This document shows positions 46,001 to 57,938 of a stretch of 64,000 bases of DNA, in pieces. This DNA is from Rhodococcus sp. RD6.2 (GTDB lineage Bacteria > Actinomycetota > Actinomycetes > Mycobacteriales > Mycobacteriaceae): the NCBI RefSeq assembly GCF_001040705.1, contig NZ_CVQP01000001.1:426324-490323 (forward strand), given 5' to 3'. The position numbers and the translations under genes are program-made. Position 1 is the stretch's first letter. The number at the start of each line of letters is the position of its first letter. The notes beneath the pieces are model-generated. The model searched no databases. It saw only the letters and a program-made list of their open reading frames with translations, and was not told the DNA's origin.

Positions 46001-49000
46001 GCCGCCGCTGTGGCGGATGCTGCTGCTGCACCTCGGTGGCGGTGTGGACCGGCTCGTGGTCAATCGCGAGTTCATCCTGTGGGACGGCTGGTCCGGTGCC
46101 CTGTTCGTCGACCAGCTGCTCGCCCGCTACGCGGGCGACCCGGTCGCCGCACCCGAGGCAGGCTTCACCGACTACCTGTCCTGGCTCGCCGACCGCGACC
46201 CCGCGGCCGCGGCGCTCGCCTGGCGCGACGCGTACGCCGGTTTCGAGACCCCCACCCTCGTCGCCGGGCCCACCAAGGGCGGCGTCCCCGTCGTGCCGAC
46301 ACGTATCGAGTCGTACGTCGGCACCGAGCTCACCTCCGCACTGCGCGAGCGAGCCCGGACCAGTGGTGTCACGTTGAACGCGTTGATGAACGCGGCGATG
46401 GGTCTGCTGCTGTCCGCCGAGTCCGGCCGCACCGACGTGGTGTTCGGCTCCACCGTCGCGGGACGGCCGACCGAGATCGTCGGCCTCGACCGCGTTCTCG
46501 GCATGTTCCTCAACACGGTGCCCGTGCGAGTGACGCTCGACCCGACCGAGACCGTCGGAGCGCTGCTGCGTCGCATGCAGGACGAGTACGTCGAGCGGAT
46601 GGAACACGAGTACCTCGGGCTCGGCGAGATCCAGCGGGCCACCGGCCACACCCAGCTGTTCGACACCCTGTTCGTGCTGCAGAACTTCAAGAACGCAGCC
46701 GAGATGGCCGCGCAGTCCGCGAAGCACGACATCGTCGGGGAGGACAGCCTCGACCACACCCACTACCCCCTCGCCGTGGTCGTCTCGCCGGGCGAGGAAC
46801 TGCACGTCAAGGTCGACTACCGCGCCGATCTCGTCGCGGCGGACCGCGCCCACGGCCTCCACGACCGGTTCGTGGACCTGCTGGGCACCATCGCTCGGGA
46901 TGCCGACCGGTTGGTGGGCCAGGTCCCCGCGCGCAGCGTCACCGAACTGGCGGCCGCCCGCGAGCAGTGGTCGCAGCCGCTCCCCGCGGTGGAGGACGTG
47001 ACCATCGCCGAGATGCTCGTCGTGAAGGCCGCGGAGATCCCCGACGAGATCGCGCTCGTGTTCGGCGAGGAGCGCGTCACGTACGGCGACCTCGCGGCCC
47101 GCGTCGACGGTCTCGCCCGCCACCTGATCGAGCGCGGATCCGGGCCCGAAACCGTGGTGGCGCTGGGGCTTCCGCGTACCGTCGACATGGTCGTCGCGCT
47201 GTTCGCCGTCCTGCGTGTGGGCGCCGCCTACCTGCCGCTCGAACTCGATCAGCCCGACGAGCGTCTCAAGGTGATCCTGGACGACGCGCGGCCCGTGCTC
47301 GCCGTGACCACGTCCGCGGTCGAAGCGCGACTGGATCTCGATCCGCAGCGGTCGATCCGGCTCGACGAACCCCACGACTGGGACTCGTCGCCGCTCGACG
47401 ACTCGGCTCTCGGAGTGTTCGCGCCCGGGTCCGTGGACCGGCTCGACCATCCCGCCTACGTGATCTACACATCCGGATCGACGGGCAAGCCGAAGGGCGT
47501 CGTCACGCCCTATCGGGGCCTGACCAACATGCAGCGCAACCACCAGGACGAGATCTTCGACCCGATCGTCGCCGCGGCGGGTGGACGCCGGATGCGGGTG
47601 GCGCACACCGTGTCCTTCGCGTTCGACATGTCGTGGGAGGAGCTGCTCTGGCTCGTCGAGGGCCACGAGGTACACATCTGCGACGAGGATCTGCGCCGCG
47701 ACGCGCAGGCGCTGGTGCAGTACTGCGACCGCATGGCCATCGACGTCGTCAACGTCACCCCCACCTATGCGACCGCACTGTTCGCGGAGGGGCTCCTCGA
47801 CGAGGGTCCGGGGCCGGACGGCACCGCAGCGCACCGGCCGCCCCTGGTGCTCCTCGGTGGCGAAGCGGTCCCGGACTCGGTGTGGAACCGGCTGCGGGAC
47901 ACCGACGGAACCCTCGGCTACAACCTGTACGGGCCCACCGAGTACACCATCAACACCCTCGGCGCAGGCACCGACGACAGCGACACCCCGACCGTCGGCA
48001 CGCCGATCCGGGCGACCCGCGGGCACATCCTCGACCCGTGGCTGCGACCCGTGGTCGACGGTGTCGCGGGCGAGCTGTACATCGCGGGCGCGGGCCTGGC
48101 GCGCGGGTACCTCGGCCGGGTCGACATCACCGCCGACCGCTTCGTCGCGAACCCGTTCGAGCCCGGGACGCGGATGTACCGCACCGGCGACTTCGTCCGT
48201 GCCCGCGCCGACGGCAACATCGACTACCTCGGCCGCATCGACGACCAGGTCAAGATCCGCGGCTACCGCGTCGAGCTGCACGAGATCGAATCCGTCATCG
48301 AGGCGCACCCGGCCGCGGCGTCGGCCGCCGTGATCGCCGTCGACGATCCGCTGGTGCCCGGCATGAAACGCCTTGCCGCGTATCTGGTCCCGGCCGACAC
48401 CGCGGGGGGCGACCAGGTCGTTGCCGTTCTGGACCACCTGCGGGCGCAGCTGCCCGACTACATGGTGCCGTCCAGCTTGCAGACCATCGACGCGATCCCC
48501 ATGACCGTCAACGGCAAGCTCGATGCGAAGGCCTTGCCCGAGCCCGAGATGCGGGCGAGCGCGGGCAGCCGCGCACCGGCCACCGAAGCCGAGCGGGTGC
48601 TGTGCGAGCTGTTCGCGGACCTGCTCGGACTCGACGCCGTCGGCGCCGACGACGACTTCTTCGAACTCGGCGGTCACTCGATGATCGCGATGCGGGTCGT
48701 CAGCCGTGTGCGCGCCGCGTTCGACGTGCAGCTCACGATCCGCGACCTGTTCGACGCCCGGACCCCGGCCGAGCTGGCGCGGCTGCTGCCGTCGGCGGCG
48801 AGTGCGCTGCCCGCGATCGTCGCGCTTCCGCGTCCCGACCGGATCCCGCTGTCCGCGGCGCAGGAACGACTGTGGCTGCTCGCCGAGATGACCGACGATT
48901 CCCTTGGCTACCACTACGCGCACGTCGCACGCCTCGACGGACCCGTCGACGCCGACGCCCTCGCCGCGGCCGTCCGGGACGTCACCGGCAGGCACGAAAG

Positions 49001-52000
49001 TCTGCGCACCGTGGTCGAATCCGCGGACGGTGAGGCCTACCAGGTGATCCTGCCCACGGGCGGCGAACTCGAGGTCCTCGACACCGACGCCGGGACCACC
49101 GAGACCCGGGTCGTCGAGCGACTGATGGCGAACTTCGACCTGCGCACCGACGTGCCACTGCGCGTCAGCCTGCTGCGGGAGGCGCCCGACCGGCACGTCG
49201 TGGTGGTGGTGCTGCACCACATCGCGACCGACGAGTGGTCCGACGCGCCCCTGCTGGGCGACCTGACGCGGGCCTACCTGTCCCGAGTGGCCGGACGCGA
49301 GCCGGAGTGGACGCCGCTGCCCGTGCAGTACGCCGACTACGCGCTGTGGCAGCGGGACATTCTCGGCGAGAAGGGAATCGACGGACAACTCGACTACTGG
49401 CGGGGCGCGCTCGCGGGCCTGCCGGAGGAGATGCCGCTTCCCGCCACCCGCCCCCGGCCCGTGACACCGACGTACCGCGCGGGCAACGCGCAGACCGTGA
49501 TCGGCGCCGGCGTGGCCGCGCGACTGCGGGAGGTCGCGGATGCCCGCGGCGGCACCATGTTCATGGTGCTGCACGCCCTCACCACCGCGGTGCTGTCCCG
49601 GCTCGGAGCCGGCGACGACGTGGTGGTCGGCAGCCCGGTGTCCGGCCGATCCGACAGTGCCCTCGACGACCTGGTCGGGTTCTTCGTCGGCACGGTAGTC
49701 CTGCGCACCGACCTGTCCGGCGACCCGACGTTCGGGGACCTCGTGGACCGGGTTCGCGAAGCCGACCTCGCGGCGATGTCCCACCAGGACGTGCCGTTCC
49801 AGCGCCTCGTCGAGGAGTTGGCGCCCACCCGTGTCGAGGGCCGCAACCCGCTGTTCCAGGTGATGGTCAGCTACCTGCAGCGTCCTGCGGTGCTGCCCGA
49901 CCTGCTCGGCGTGCCCACCCGCTGGGAGCAGTTGACCAACATCCGCGCGAAGTTCGACCTGAACATCACCTTCGTCGAGGCTCCGGACACCGGGGACGTG
50001 ACCGTCGTCGCCGAGTACGCCGCCGACATCTTCGACCAGACTGCGGTCGAGACCGTCCTCGGGTCGCTCACCCGCGCCGCCGCCGAGGTCGCCGCCGATC
50101 CGTCGGCGCGGATCGGTGACCTCCCGTTGCTCGACGAGGGGGAGCGGTCCCGGCAGCTCGCGGTCGGCGTCGGCCCCGTCGCGCGGTACGAGGACGTCAC
50201 CGTCGCCGAGATGCTCTCGCGGCGTGCGGTACTGGCCCCGACCGCCACGGCCATCATGGCGGGTGCGGACACCCTGACGTACGCCGAGCTCGACGGACGC
50301 TCGAACGCGCTGGCGCGCATGCTGATCGAGGACGGGGCCGGCCCCGGTGACCTCGTCGCGGTGGCGGTGCCCCGGTCGGTGGACCAGCTCGTCGCGATCC
50401 ACGCCGTCGTGAAGTCCGGTGCCGCCTACCTGCCGATCGACACCGGACTCCCGCCCGCGCGCATCGAGTACCTGTTCGGCGACGCCCGCCCCGTCCGCGT
50501 GCTATCCACGACGGCGACGACGCTGCCCGGCGACGTGCCGCGCACGGACCTGGATGCGCAGACCGTCCGGGACCGTCTGACCGCGCAGTCGTCGCAGCCC
50601 GTGACGGACGCAGACCGGGGAGCGTCGCTCACGCCCGCACACCCGATCTACGTCATCTACACCTCCGGTTCCACGGGAAACCCGAAGGGTGTCGTGGTCG
50701 CGCACCGTGCGGTAGTCAACCGGCTGAACTGGGTGCAGGACCGGATCCCGGTGACCGCCGACGACCGCGTGGCACTCAAGACGCCCGCGACCTTCGACGT
50801 CTCGGTGTGGGAACTGTTCTGGCCCCACGTCAACGGCGCTGCCGTGGTCGTCGCCGGACCGGACGACCACCGCGACCCGATCGCTGTGCAAACACTGCTC
50901 CGCGTCGGAGAGGTGACCGTCGCGCACTTCGTGCCGTCGATGCTGGAGGAGGTTCTCGCACTCGACACGGTCGAGCTTCCGCGCCTTCGCCGGGTGGTGT
51001 GCTCCGGAGAGGCGCTGCAGTTCCGGACCGTCGCCAGGTTCGCCGCCGCCGTTCCCGGTGCCTCGATCGAGAACCTGTACGGACCGACGGAAGCGGCCGT
51101 CGAGGTCACCCTCGCCGCAGACCTGACGGCACGGGTCGCCGATGCCGCCGGTGCCACGCCCATCGGCGGACCCGGAGCCAATGTCGCCCTCTACGTGTTC
51201 GATTCACGATTGCGACCGGTCCCGGGTGGGGTGCCGGGCGAGCTGTACCTTGGCGGCGTCCAGGTGGCGGACGGCTATCTCGGCAAGCCCGGACTGACCG
51301 CGCAGCGCTTCGTCGCGGATCCGAACGGCGACGCCGGGGCGCGGCTCTACCGCACCGGCGACCTGGTGCGGTGGGGCGGAGGCGAGCCCAGCGACGGGGG
51401 ATGTTCCGGATCGGAGTCGGCCCCCGAACTCGAGTTCCTCGGCCGCATCGACGATCAGGTGAAGATCCGAGGCCTGCGTATCGAACTCGGTGAGGTCGAG
51501 TCGGCGCTCGAAGCGCTGCCGTCGGTGTCCCGCGCCGTTGCGTCGGTGGCACGCAACGCCGAGGGCGAGCCGGTCCTCGTTGGGTACGTCGTCGGAGCGT
51601 CCCCGGTCGATCCAGCCTCGGTGCGATCCGGGCTCGCCGGCGTGGTCCCCGACCACCTGATTCCCGCCGTCGTCATTCCGATCGACTCCGTGCCCGTCAA
51701 CTTCAACGGCAAGCTCGACCGGAAGGCGCTCCCGCGACCCGACTTCGGTGCATCGACGGAGTCCCGGGGCCCCCGCGACGAATTCGAGGCCCGACTGTGT
51801 GCGGCGTTCGCCGGAGCCCTCGGCGTCGAGTCCGTCGGAATCGACGACGACTTCTTCGCGCTCGGCGGGCACTCGCTCACCGCGATCCGTCTCGTCAACG
51901 CGCTGCGCGCCGATCTCGGTGTCGAGGTCGCGGTGCGGAGCATCTTCGAGGCGCCGACGGTGGCCAGGCTCGCGCCGCTGGCACTACGAGCGCAGGGGGC

Positions 52001-55000
52001 CTCGCGTCCCGACCTCGTCGCGGGTGACCGCCCCGGGGCGGTGCCCCTGTCCTTCGCGCAACAGCGCATGTGGATCCTGGATCGGCTGGGGGCAGAAGGC
52101 GGCGCGTACAACGTGCCGATCTCGTGGCGCGTCCACGGCTCGGTCGACGTCGTCGCGCTCGCGGAAGCGGTGCGGGACCTGATGATTCGTCACGAAGTGC
52201 TGCGCACGGTGTTCCCCGAGGTGGACGGTGCACCGCAGCAGGTGATCCTGCCCGCCGACGGGGTCGAGGTGAACCTCGACCGCCGCGCCGTGCGACCCGA
52301 CGACGTCGCCGCGGCCACGGCGGACGCGGCCAGGTACCGCTTCGACCTCGCGGCGGAGGCGCCGGTGCGCGTCACGGTGCTCGAGACCGACGCCGACACC
52401 GTCGTCGTCCTGGTGATCCATCACATCGCCACCGACGAGTGGTCCACCCGTGCGCTGCTCACCGACCTCCTCGGCGCGTACGCCCTGCGTCAGGCGGGTC
52501 GGGCGCCGCAGTGGACGCCGCTGCCGGTGCAGTACGCGGACTTCACGTTGTGGCAGCGGGAACTGCTCGGGGACCCGTCCGACTCCGGCAGCCTCGCGGC
52601 CCGGCAGGCGGGGTACTGGCGCGAGACGCTCGCAGGCCTGCCGGAGGAACTGTCACTGCCCACCGACCGCACCCGGCCTGCCCGGTTCAGCTACCGCGGT
52701 GGCGCCGTGTACCTCGGTGTGGATGCCGACGTGGTCGCCGGGATGCGCGTGGTCGCCCGTGCACAGGGCGTCAGCATGTTCATGCTCGTGCAGACCGCGG
52801 TCGCCGTTCTCCTGCACAAGTCCGGTGCGGGCGTGGACATCCCGATCGGCACACCGGTGTCGGGACGCGGGGAGCGTCAGCTCGAGGACCTCGTCGGGTT
52901 CTTCCTCAACACGCTGGTGCTGCGCACCGACCTGTCCGGTGACCCGACCGTCGCGGACCTGCTGGCACGGGTCCGGGACAGCGACCTCGCCGCCTTCGAG
53001 AACCAGGACCTGCCGTTCGAGCAGGTCGTCGACGCCGCACGCAACCCCGCCGAGTTCCCGAGCAGTCCCGGTGCGGGAGCCCGGTCGCGATCGGTGCATC
53101 CGCTGTTCCAGACGATGGTCGTCTACCTCACCGAGCCGAGCCCGACCGACGGCTTCGGGGGAGTGGCGGGCATGACGCCGGAGCCGATCGAGGCGACGAC
53201 GGCGAAGTTCGACCTGTCCTTCGACTTCGTCGAGTACGCGGGCACCGACACCATCGTCGGCATGATCGAGTACAGCTCCGACCTGTTCGACCGCGAGACG
53301 GTCGAGCGGCTCGCCGCCGGACTGTCCACGGTGCTGCGCGAGATCGCGACCGGTCCCGCGGATCTCCGGCTGTCGGCGCTGGATGCGATCCCCGCCGCGG
53401 ATCGCCGGAATCTGACACGGAGCTGGAACGTCAACCCGATCGACGTGCCCGACACGACCGTCCCGACCCTGTTCGCGGACGCGGCGCAGCGGTACCGCGA
53501 CGAGCCCGCCCTGATCGACGGGGACACGGAATGGACGTTCGGCGACCTCGCGGCGCGCGTCAACCGTGTCGCCCGGCTGCTGATCGCCGAAGGTGTCGGT
53601 CCGGAAGTCCCGGTGGCGCTGATGCTTCCGCGGACCGCGGACGCGATCACGTCGATCCTCGCGGTACTGGCCTCGGGCGGCGCCTACGTGGCCTGCGACC
53701 CGCACGCGCCCGCAGCCCGGACGGCTGCCGTGTTCGCGACGACGACGCCTGCGCTGGTGCTCACCACCAGCGCCCTCGCCGACCGGCTTCCGGCAACCGA
53801 GGCCACGGTCGTCCTACTCGACGACCCGGCCGTCACGGCACGCCTGACGGAGTTGAGCCCGGCCCCGGTCGGTGACCGGGACCGGGTCGCCCCGCTGCGC
53901 CCCGAGCACCCGGCGTACGTGGTCCACACCTCCGGCTCGACCGGTGTCCCCAAGGCGGTCGTCGCGGTGCACCGGGGCCTGGTGACGTTGTTCCACAGTC
54001 ACCGCGCCGACCTGTACCGGCCGACGCAGCGACGCGCGGGCAGGCACCGCCTCCGGGTCGGTCACGCCTGGTCCTTCGCCTTCGACGCGTCCTGGCAGCC
54101 GCAGCTCTGGCTCCTCGACGGGCACGCGCTGTGCCTGGTCGACGAGGAGACCCAGCGCGATCCGCGAAAGATGGTGCTCCAGGCGCAGACCCAGGAATGG
54201 GACTTCGTCGAGGTCACGCCGTCGCATCTCGCGCAACTGATCGACGCCGGACTCCTCGAGGGTGGCCGGGTGCCCGCGTCGCTCGGGTTTGGCGGCGAGG
54301 CCGTCGCGGCGCCCCTGTGGGCACGGCTGCGGGCGCAGGACGGCACCGAGTCGTACAACCTGTACGGGCCGAGCGAGAGCACAGTCGACGCGCTCGTGGC
54401 ACGCACCTCCGACAGCGACCTCCCCGTCACCGGCCGCCCGGTCGGCAACACCAGGGCATTCGTCCTCGACGAATGGCTGCGGCCGACGCCGGTCGGTGTC
54501 GAAGGCGAGCTGTACCTGGCGGGCGACGGACTCGCCCGCGGCTACGGCGGCGAACCGGGAAGAACGGCGGAGCGTTTCGTCGCCGACCCGTTCGGTGCGC
54601 CCGGCGCCCGCATCTACCGCACCGGGGACCGGGCCCGCTGGAACCGCGACGGACAGATCCAGTACCGCGGCCGGTCCGACGACCAGGTGAAGGTGCGTGG
54701 TCACCGCATCGAACCCGCCGAGGTCGCTGCGGCGCTGCTTGCCGACACCGCGGTCGCCGACGCGGTCGTGCAGGCCCGCGGCACCGGCGGCGGCGTTCAC
54801 CTGGTGGGCTATGTGGTGGCTGCATCCGGAACCGTTGACGCGGACGCGTTGCGTCGCCGCATCCGGACGGTGCTGCCCGACTACATGGTGCCCGCGGCGA
54901 TCGTCGTCCTGGACGCCCTGCCGACGCTCCCGAACGGCAAGCTCGATCGGGATGCCCTGCCGCGACCGGAGTTCCGAGCGGCAGGGGAGTACCGGGCGCC

Positions 55001-55232
55001 GACCACGGCAACGGAGACCCTGCTGTGCGGGGCCGTCGCCGAGCAGTTCGGGCTCGATCGCGTCGGACTCGACGACGACCTGTTCGCACTCGGCTGCGAC
55101 AGTATCGGCGTGATGGCATTGCTGAGCCGGCTTCGAGCCCTTGGCGTCGAGGTCGACGGCGCGCAGGTGTTCGCAGTCGGGTCGCTCGGTGATCTCGCCG
55201 CTGCCGTCGACGACGCCGGAATTCGTCCGTGA
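43014..55232 (+). CDS. siderophore NRPS-2: C-E*-C*-A(hydroxyornithine)-T-C-A(Ser)-T-C-A-T
   Basis: Synthetase of 4,072 aa from a GTG with GGAG at 43001-43004. C1 (~3-420, YHHIVNDG with HH at 136) is again of the EntF/DHB-starter type. It is followed, with no A or T, by an epimerization-like domain (~425-850) in which HH is replaced by Pro-Ala (570-571, [10 protein letters not shown]), and a C domain of DCL look (~880-1310, [14 protein letters not shown]) in which HH is Glu-Phe (1019-1020, EFILWDGWS). A1 (~1325-1845) reads N5-hydroxyornithine (D-M-E-N-L-G-L-I-N), T1 Ser 1889, C3 HH 2068, A2 Ser-like (D-V-W-H-V-S-L-V-E), T2 Ser 2954, C4 HH 3136, A3 (~3480-3985) unassigned (D-A-Q-E-G-G-L-V-D), T3 Ser 4030 in LGCDSIG. 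It ends at the carrier with no thioesterase or reductase. Confidence 0.93.
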   Translation: MQLAFPVTAAQRSIYFGHQLDPVGHLYNTGMYTETVGDVDVDRMVAACRAVLDQAETLHVNVDVDASGELVQTLRGDRDYEIPVLDFRGEPDPEAASLEWMREKMRARVDLATDLLFTFAVHLVGAEKVRLYQQYHHIVNDGYGFSLVLTKAMRAYADGNAPDMSAEWSLARFVAADIEYTGGEQIAADRDHWLTELADLPAVPRLIPVDHPPAPGVTHTTVTLDADQRGRLEAYGKENGLRLPILMIGLLGSYIARATATTDLVFALPTTARGTRELRMVPGMVASVLPMRFDVGADARIADVAGAADRKMWTLLKHGRFRGEAIGQELTARDPNWRPPAIGINIMPSSASRVLIGRESDAHMLASGPVGELEFIVLLHKTGQPIEIGLRSHPDNADRCAEIADDLADFVDAFLADTDETVWSLPATAPTVVDPHRIHDEDGSGPLAVPPALAARRDAQLPVDATLRSLRVPAPDGLTRAHLVDAVDAVVTHHHALRATLTAPAPILWLLAVPDTVDASSLVHVQAVESGADVAELAALDGVSPDPATGRVLSVVWATGGAGELILLAPAGLVDERSWQVVAEDFTTALRAVSRGRDVSLPAVPVSLKAHAQQFTAEAAQPARLAELVTWMSVLAPGAELATPGVGVDPVGPAAAIEVTLSPSEYAATTAAVPALVKGELGDVWAAATALAVARWRENDATAAELVVDLWRDGRAGWDGSDGGVLDRTVGPLDWSAPARLLLGTDPLSVLRSAKERIRSAGGIGFPMLRYANVQAGPALAGLPAPQVSVRAGGDRIGSRALDVCVRPDGHGGATVRFESDHGLGDEGLGAIAALWQRALADLVELTGAASGSARLTPSDLRHIDLTQDEIDRVEAVAPVVVEDIWPLSPLQRGLFFQSVFDDSRDIYTAQFSLDFGHRVDIVRLRTAAAALLDENPTVRAGFTNDGLADPVQFIGSGLEVPFLEIDLSELPEGDQEARAQEVMAADRAKPFDLTSPPLWRMLLLHLGGGVDRLVVNREFILWDGWSGALFVDQLLARYAGDPVAAPEAGFTDYLSWLADRDPAAAALAWRDAYAGFETPTLVAGPTKGGVPVVPTRIESYVGTELTSALRERARTSGVTLNALMNAAMGLLLSAESGRTDVVFGSTVAGRPTEIVGLDRVLGMFLNTVPVRVTLDPTETVGALLRRMQDEYVERMEHEYLGLGEIQRATGHTQLFDTLFVLQNFKNAAEMAAQSAKHDIVGEDSLDHTHYPLAVVVSPGEELHVKVDYRADLVAADRAHGLHDRFVDLLGTIARDADRLVGQVPARSVTELAAAREQWSQPLPAVEDVTIAEMLVVKAAEIPDEIALVFGEERVTYGDLAARVDGLARHLIERGSGPETVVALGLPRTVDMVVALFAVLRVGAAYLPLELDQPDERLKVILDDARPVLAVTTSAVEARLDLDPQRSIRLDEPHDWDSSPLDDSALGVFAPGSVDRLDHPAYVIYTSGSTGKPKGVVTPYRGLTNMQRNHQDEIFDPIVAAAGGRRMRVAHTVSFAFDMSWEELLWLVEGHEVHICDEDLRRDAQALVQYCDRMAIDVVNVTPTYATALFAEGLLDEGPGPDGTAAHRPPLVLLGGEAVPDSVWNRLRDTDGTLGYNLYGPTEYTINTLGAGTDDSDTPTVGTPIRATRGHILDPWLRPVVDGVAGELYIAGAGLARGYLGRVDITADRFVANPFEPGTRMYRTGDFVRARADGNIDYLGRIDDQVKIRGYRVELHEIESVIEAHPAAASAAVIAVDDPLVPGMKRLAAYLVPADTAGGDQVVAVLDHLRAQLPDYMVPSSLQTIDAIPMTVNGKLDAKALPEPEMRASAGSRAPATEAERVLCELFADLLGLDAVGADDDFFELGGHSMIAMRVVSRVRAAFDVQLTIRDLFDARTPAELARLLPSAASALPAIVALPRPDRIPLSAAQERLWLLAEMTDDSLGYHYAHVARLDGPVDADALAAAVRDVTGRHESLRTVVESADGEAYQVILPTGGELEVLDTDAGTTETRVVERLMANFDLRTDVPLRVSLLREAPDRHVVVVVLHHIATDEWSDAPLLGDLTRAYLSRVAGREPEWTPLPVQYADYALWQRDILGEKGIDGQLDYWRGALAGLPEEMPLPATRPRPVTPTYRAGNAQTVIGAGVAARLREVADARGGTMFMVLHALTTAVLSRLGAGDDVVVGSPVSGRSDSALDDLVGFFVGTVVLRTDLSGDPTFGDLVDRVREADLAAMSHQDVPFQRLVEELAPTRVEGRNPLFQVMVSYLQRPAVLPDLLGVPTRWEQLTNIRAKFDLNITFVEAPDTGDVTVVAEYAADIFDQTAVETVLGSLTRAAAEVAADPSARIGDLPLLDEGERSRQLAVGVGPVARYEDVTVAEMLSRRAVLAPTATAIMAGADTLTYAELDGRSNALARMLIEDGAGPGDLVAVAVPRSVDQLVAIHAVVKSGAAYLPIDTGLPPARIEYLFGDARPVRVLSTTATTLPGDVPRTDLDAQTVRDRLTAQSSQPVTDADRGASLTPAHPIYVIYTSGSTGNPKGVVVAHRAVVNRLNWVQDRIPVTADDRVALKTPATFDVSVWELFWPHVNGAAVVVAGPDDHRDPIAVQTLLRVGEVTVAHFVPSMLEEVLALDTVELPRLRRVVCSGEALQFRTVARFAAAVPGASIENLYGPTEAAVEVTLAADLTARVADAAGATPIGGPGANVALYVFDSRLRPVPGGVPGELYLGGVQVADGYLGKPGLTAQRFVADPNGDAGARLYRTGDLVRWGGGEPSDGGCSGSESAPELEFLGRIDDQVKIRGLRIELGEVESALEALPSVSRAVASVARNAEGEPVLVGYVVGASPVDPASVRSGLAGVVPDHLIPAVVIPIDSVPVNFNGKLDRKALPRPDFGASTESRGPRDEFEARLCAAFAGALGVESVGIDDDFFALGGHSLTAIRLVNALRADLGVEVAVRSIFEAPTVARLAPLALRAQGASRPDLVAGDRPGAVPLSFAQQRMWILDRLGAEGGAYNVPISWRVHGSVDVVALAEAVRDLMIRHEVLRTVFPEVDGAPQQVILPADGVEVNLDRRAVRPDDVAAATADAARYRFDLAAEAPVRVTVLETDADTVVVLVIHHIATDEWSTRALLTDLLGAYALRQAGRAPQWTPLPVQYADFTLWQRELLGDPSDSGSLAARQAGYWRETLAGLPEELSLPTDRTRPARFSYRGGAVYLGVDADVVAGMRVVARAQGVSMFMLVQTAVAVLLHKSGAGVDIPIGTPVSGRGERQLEDLVGFFLNTLVLRTDLSGDPTVADLLARVRDSDLAAFENQDLPFEQVVDAARNPAEFPSSPGAGARSRSVHPLFQTMVVYLTEPSPTDGFGGVAGMTPEPIEATTAKFDLSFDFVEYAGTDTIVGMIEYSSDLFDRETVERLAAGLSTVLREIATGPADLRLSALDAIPAADRRNLTRSWNVNPIDVPDTTVPTLFADAAQRYRDEPALIDGDTEWTFGDLAARVNRVARLLIAEGVGPEVPVALMLPRTADAITSILAVLASGGAYVACDPHAPAARTAAVFATTTPALVLTTSALADRLPATEATVVLLDDPAVTARLTELSPAPVGDRDRVAPLRPEHPAYVVHTSGSTGVPKAVVAVHRGLVTLFHSHRADLYRPTQRRAGRHRLRVGHAWSFAFDASWQPQLWLLDGHALCLVDEETQRDPRKMVLQAQTQEWDFVEVTPSHLAQLIDAGLLEGGRVPASLGFGGEAVAAPLWARLRAQDGTESYNLYGPSESTVDALVARTSDSDLPVTGRPVGNTRAFVLDEWLRPTPVGVEGELYLAGDGLARGYGGEPGRTAERFVADPFGAPGARIYRTGDRARWNRDGQIQYRGRSDDQVKVRGHRIEPAEVAAALLADTAVADAVVQARGTGGGVHLVGYVVAASGTVDADALRRRIRTVLPDYMVPAAIVVLDALPTLPNGKLDRDALPRPEFRAAGEYRAPTTATETLLCGAVAEQFGLDRVGLDDDLFALGCDSIGVMALLSRLRALGVEVDGAQVFAVGSLGDLAAAVDDAGIRP

Positions 55233-55270
55233 CACACGTCAACCGCACGGGGACACACCTCAACCGCACG
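55231..55270 (+). repeat. 21-bp tandem duplication before the substrate-binding protein gene
   Basis: Two adjacent copies of GACACAC(G/C)TCAACCGCACG with period 21 span the NRPS-2 stop codon and the gap to the next gene. The duplication makes up most of the 49-bp intergenic space. Confidence 0.7.
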
Positions 55271-55281
55271 AAAGGGAACAG

Positions 55282-56334
55282 ATGAACACTCGATGGACCA
55301 GACGGATCGGTGCCGCTGTCGCCGCCGCGACCGTGATGGTGGGTGTGGCCGCATGCGGCTCGGACTCCGACAGCACCGACACCACCGCCGGAGCGTCGGC
55401 GAGCGCCGATGTGGGGCAGTTCCCGGTGACGGTGTCCGGCAAGTTCGGCGAATCGACCGTCGAGGCGCAGCCGACCCGCGCGGTGCCGCTGTCCCCGCAG
55501 GACGCCGACATCCTGCTCTCCCTCGGTGTCACCCCGATCGCCTTCCCGGTGGACGCCCAGAACCGCGCCGCCACCGGCGGAACCGGCATCTGGCCCTGGC
55601 AGAAGGAGGCGTTGGGAGGCCAGAGCGTCGAGACCCTCGACATGGACACCGGCGCCGACTCGATCGCCGAGAAGCTCGCCGTGCTGCAGCCCGACATCAT
55701 CGTCTCCACCGGCTTCTGGGGACTCGACCAGTCCAACTTCGACCAGCTGAACACGCAGGCCCCGGTCGTCCACTTCGACACCAAGGCCAACGGTGAGCCG
55801 TGGCAGAACTCGACCCGCAAGGTCGCGGCCGCTCTCGGTATCCCCGACAAGGCCGAGTCGGTGATCGCCGACGCCGAGAAGAACCTGCAGGCCGCGAAGG
55901 ACGCCAACCCGTCCATCGCGGGCAAGGTGTACAACGCGGTCATCGGTGACACGGGTGGCCAGCTGTCGGTGCTCGCCTCCGACGAGCGTGGCATCGGCCA
56001 GTTCCTCACCTCGCTCGGCCTGGTCCTGAGCCCGTACGCCACGTCCCTGCCCGTCGACGCCGACGGCCGCGGCATCCTCTCCTACGAGAACATCGGCAAC
56101 ATGAACGCAGACGTCGAGTTCGTCGTGTCGCCGACCGGCGACATGGGCTACCTGACGAAGTTCGAGGCCTGGAACGCGCTGCCCGCCGTGCAGAAGGGCG
56201 CCGTGGTGTCCCTCGCCCGCAACACCGGACTGCCGAACGCCATCGGCTTCCCGTCCGCGATCTCCCTCGCCTGGGCCACCGACCAGGTGATGCCGTTGAT
56301 CGTCGACGCCGTCGCCAAGAGCAACGCGGGCTGA
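55282..56334 (+). CDS. iron-siderophore ABC transporter substrate-binding lipoprotein
   Basis: 350-aa class III periplasmic-type binding protein (FecB/FepB-like). Signal peptide and lipobox GVAAC put the lipidated Cys at about residue 25, followed by an Asp/Ser/Thr linker. The domain includes TRAVPLSPQDADILLSLGVTPIAF, LQPDIIVSTGFW and VIADAEKNLQAAK helix, typical of ferric-siderophore binders. Start is the ATG at 55282 after AAGGGAA. Located directly after NRPS-2 and one base before the exporter, so likely in the same transcript. No permease or ATPase is in the window, so the matching transporter must be elsewhere or left to a shared one. Confidence 0.9.
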   Translation: MNTRWTRRIGAAVAAATVMVGVAACGSDSDSTDTTAGASASADVGQFPVTVSGKFGESTVEAQPTRAVPLSPQDADILLSLGVTPIAFPVDAQNRAATGGTGIWPWQKEALGGQSVETLDMDTGADSIAEKLAVLQPDIIVSTGFWGLDQSNFDQLNTQAPVVHFDTKANGEPWQNSTRKVAAALGIPDKAESVIADAEKNLQAAKDANPSIAGKVYNAVIGDTGGQLSVLASDERGIGQFLTSLGLVLSPYATSLPVDADGRGILSYENIGNMNADVEFVVSPTGDMGYLTKFEAWNALPAVQKGAVVSLARNTGLPNAIGFPSAISLAWATDQVMPLIVDAVAKSNAG

Positions 56335-56335
56335 C

Positions 56336-57619
56336 ATGAGTGAGAGCGGCGTCTTCCTCGACGTACGGCCGCTGCGCGAGAGCGCAGCGTTCCGGCGGGT
56401 GTTCATCGCCCGCACCATCTCGATCTTCGGCATCGGATTGCTGATGGTCGGCGTTCCGATCCAGATGTACGCCCTCACCGGGTCGTCCTTCCTGGTCGGT
56501 CTCGTCGCCGCCGTGGAGGGCGCCGCGTCGATGGGCGGCATGCTGGTGGGCGGCATCCTCGCCGACCGCTACGACCGCAAGAAGCTGATCCTGTTCGCGC
56601 GCACCGTGTCCGGGATCACCTTCGTCGGGCTCGCGGTCAACGCGATGCTCGCCGACCCGTCCTGGATCGCGATCCTGGTGCTGTCGCTGATCAACGGATT
56701 GATCGGATCCATCAGCATCGCCGCACTGTTCGCCGTGGTGCCGACCCTCGTTCCGCACGAGCAGTTGGTCGGGGTCGGTGCCCTGAACGTGCTCAGCGCC
56801 CGGGCAGGCGCGGTCGTGTCCCCGGCACTCGGCGGTGTCGTCATCGCCGCGTTCTCCGTGTCCTGGAACTACTGGGTTGCCGCGATCGGTACCGCGATCA
56901 CCATCGCGCTGCTCGCCGGGTTGCCGCCGCTTCCCGCCCCAACCGGTCGCGCCGCCGGAGGATCCGACGACCCCACGGAACCGCTTCCCGCCGAGGAGGT
57001 CTCCGTGCTGGCGTTCATCGCGGGGCATCGGGTGATCGGCGGTGTCATGATCGCCGGCGTCGTCGCCATGCTCGGCAGCGGACTGCTCGTGCTCGTCCCC
57101 GGGTTCGTCGACGAGCGGTTCGGCAACGACTCCCGCGCCGCCGGCCTCCTGTACGCCGCCACCGCGGTCGGCGCCGTGATCGCGACGGTGACCAGTGGAT
57201 GGCTGGGCAGGCTCACCCGACCGGGACTCGTCCTGCTGATCGCACTAGCCGCGGGGTTCGCCGCGCAGGCCGTCGTCGGGCTCGCGGGCGTCCTGGTCGT
57301 GGCGATGCTCCTGCTGATCGTCGCGGGTGCGATCACGTCCGTGCAGGAAGTCCTGCGCTACTCGCTGATCCAGACCCACACACCCGAGCACATGCTGGGC
57401 CGGGTGAACGGACTGTGGGCGGCGCAGGAAGTTGCGGGCGCGTCCGTCGGCGCGCTCGTCGCGGGTGCGGTCGGCGGGTTGGTGGCGCCGTCCGCCGCCA
57501 TCGTCGCCTACAGCGCAACCCTGTGCGGTGTCGCGCTCGTCCTACTGGTCGTGCTCGGCACGCTCCGTCGCGCCACCGCCACAACCACGCTCGACGAGGA
57601 CACCGCCGTGTCGGCGTGA
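56336..57619 (+). CDS. EntS-like MFS siderophore exporter
   Basis: 427-aa major facilitator protein with about 12 transmembrane segments; SVLAFIAGHRVIGGVM opens the second half after a hydrophilic central loop (PAPTGRAAGGSDDPTEPLPAEE). GGILADRYDRKKLILFAR is the loop 2-3 MFS motif, and the family resembles EntS, the enterobactin exporter. It starts one base after the stop of the substrate-binding protein gene (TGACATG), so the two are co-translated or closely coupled. In the locus it would export the newly made siderophore. Confidence 0.9.
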   Translation: MSESGVFLDVRPLRESAAFRRVFIARTISIFGIGLLMVGVPIQMYALTGSSFLVGLVAAVEGAASMGGMLVGGILADRYDRKKLILFARTVSGITFVGLAVNAMLADPSWIAILVLSLINGLIGSISIAALFAVVPTLVPHEQLVGVGALNVLSARAGAVVSPALGGVVIAAFSVSWNYWVAAIGTAITIALLAGLPPLPAPTGRAAGGSDDPTEPLPAEEVSVLAFIAGHRVIGGVMIAGVVAMLGSGLLVLVPGFVDERFGNDSRAAGLLYAATAVGAVIATVTSGWLGRLTRPGLVLLIALAAGFAAQAVVGLAGVLVVAMLLLIVAGAITSVQEVLRYSLIQTHTPEHMLGRVNGLWAAQEVAGASVGALVAGAVGGLVAPSAAIVAYSATLCGVALVLLVVLGTLRRATATTTLDEDTAVSA

Positions 57620-57668
57620 CCTGGGGTTCCCTGCCGCGACACGTCACCGATTTCGAAAGGCACCACCG

Positions 57669-57899
57669 ATGAGTTCGACCCTGACCCGTGACCGCATGCG
57701 GGCCGACCTGGCGGCCCTGCTCGATCTGCCCGTCGACGAGTTCACCGAGGATGCGAATCTCCTCGATCTCGGCCTCGACTCCGTTCGGTTGATGTCGCTC
57801 GTCGAGCGGTGGCGCTCGGAAGGGGTGAGCGTCGACTTCGTCGACCTGGCGTCGGATCCGGAACTCGGGGCGTGGTTCGAGGTTCTGGGTGCGAGTTGA
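57669..57899 (+). CDS. stand-alone aryl carrier protein
   Basis: 76-aa single carrier domain from the ATG at 57669. The phosphopantetheine Ser is in LLDLGLDSVRLMSLVERWR (Ser near residue 38), with the acidic residues before it that are typical of aryl carrier proteins (FTEDANLLDLGLDS). It supplies the domain missing from the isochorismatase in this locus: DhbE would load DHB here and the starter C domains of the NRPSs would take it. It lies 49 bp after the exporter gene, 29 kb from dhbB, an unusual separation. Confidence 0.9.
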   Translation: MSSTLTRDRMRADLAALLDLPVDEFTEDANLLDLGLDSVRLMSLVERWRSEGVSVDFVDLASDPELGAWFEVLGAS

Positions 57900-57938
57900 A
57901 CAACGAGGGTTGACGCTCCTGCGAGCTGAGCGACGCCG

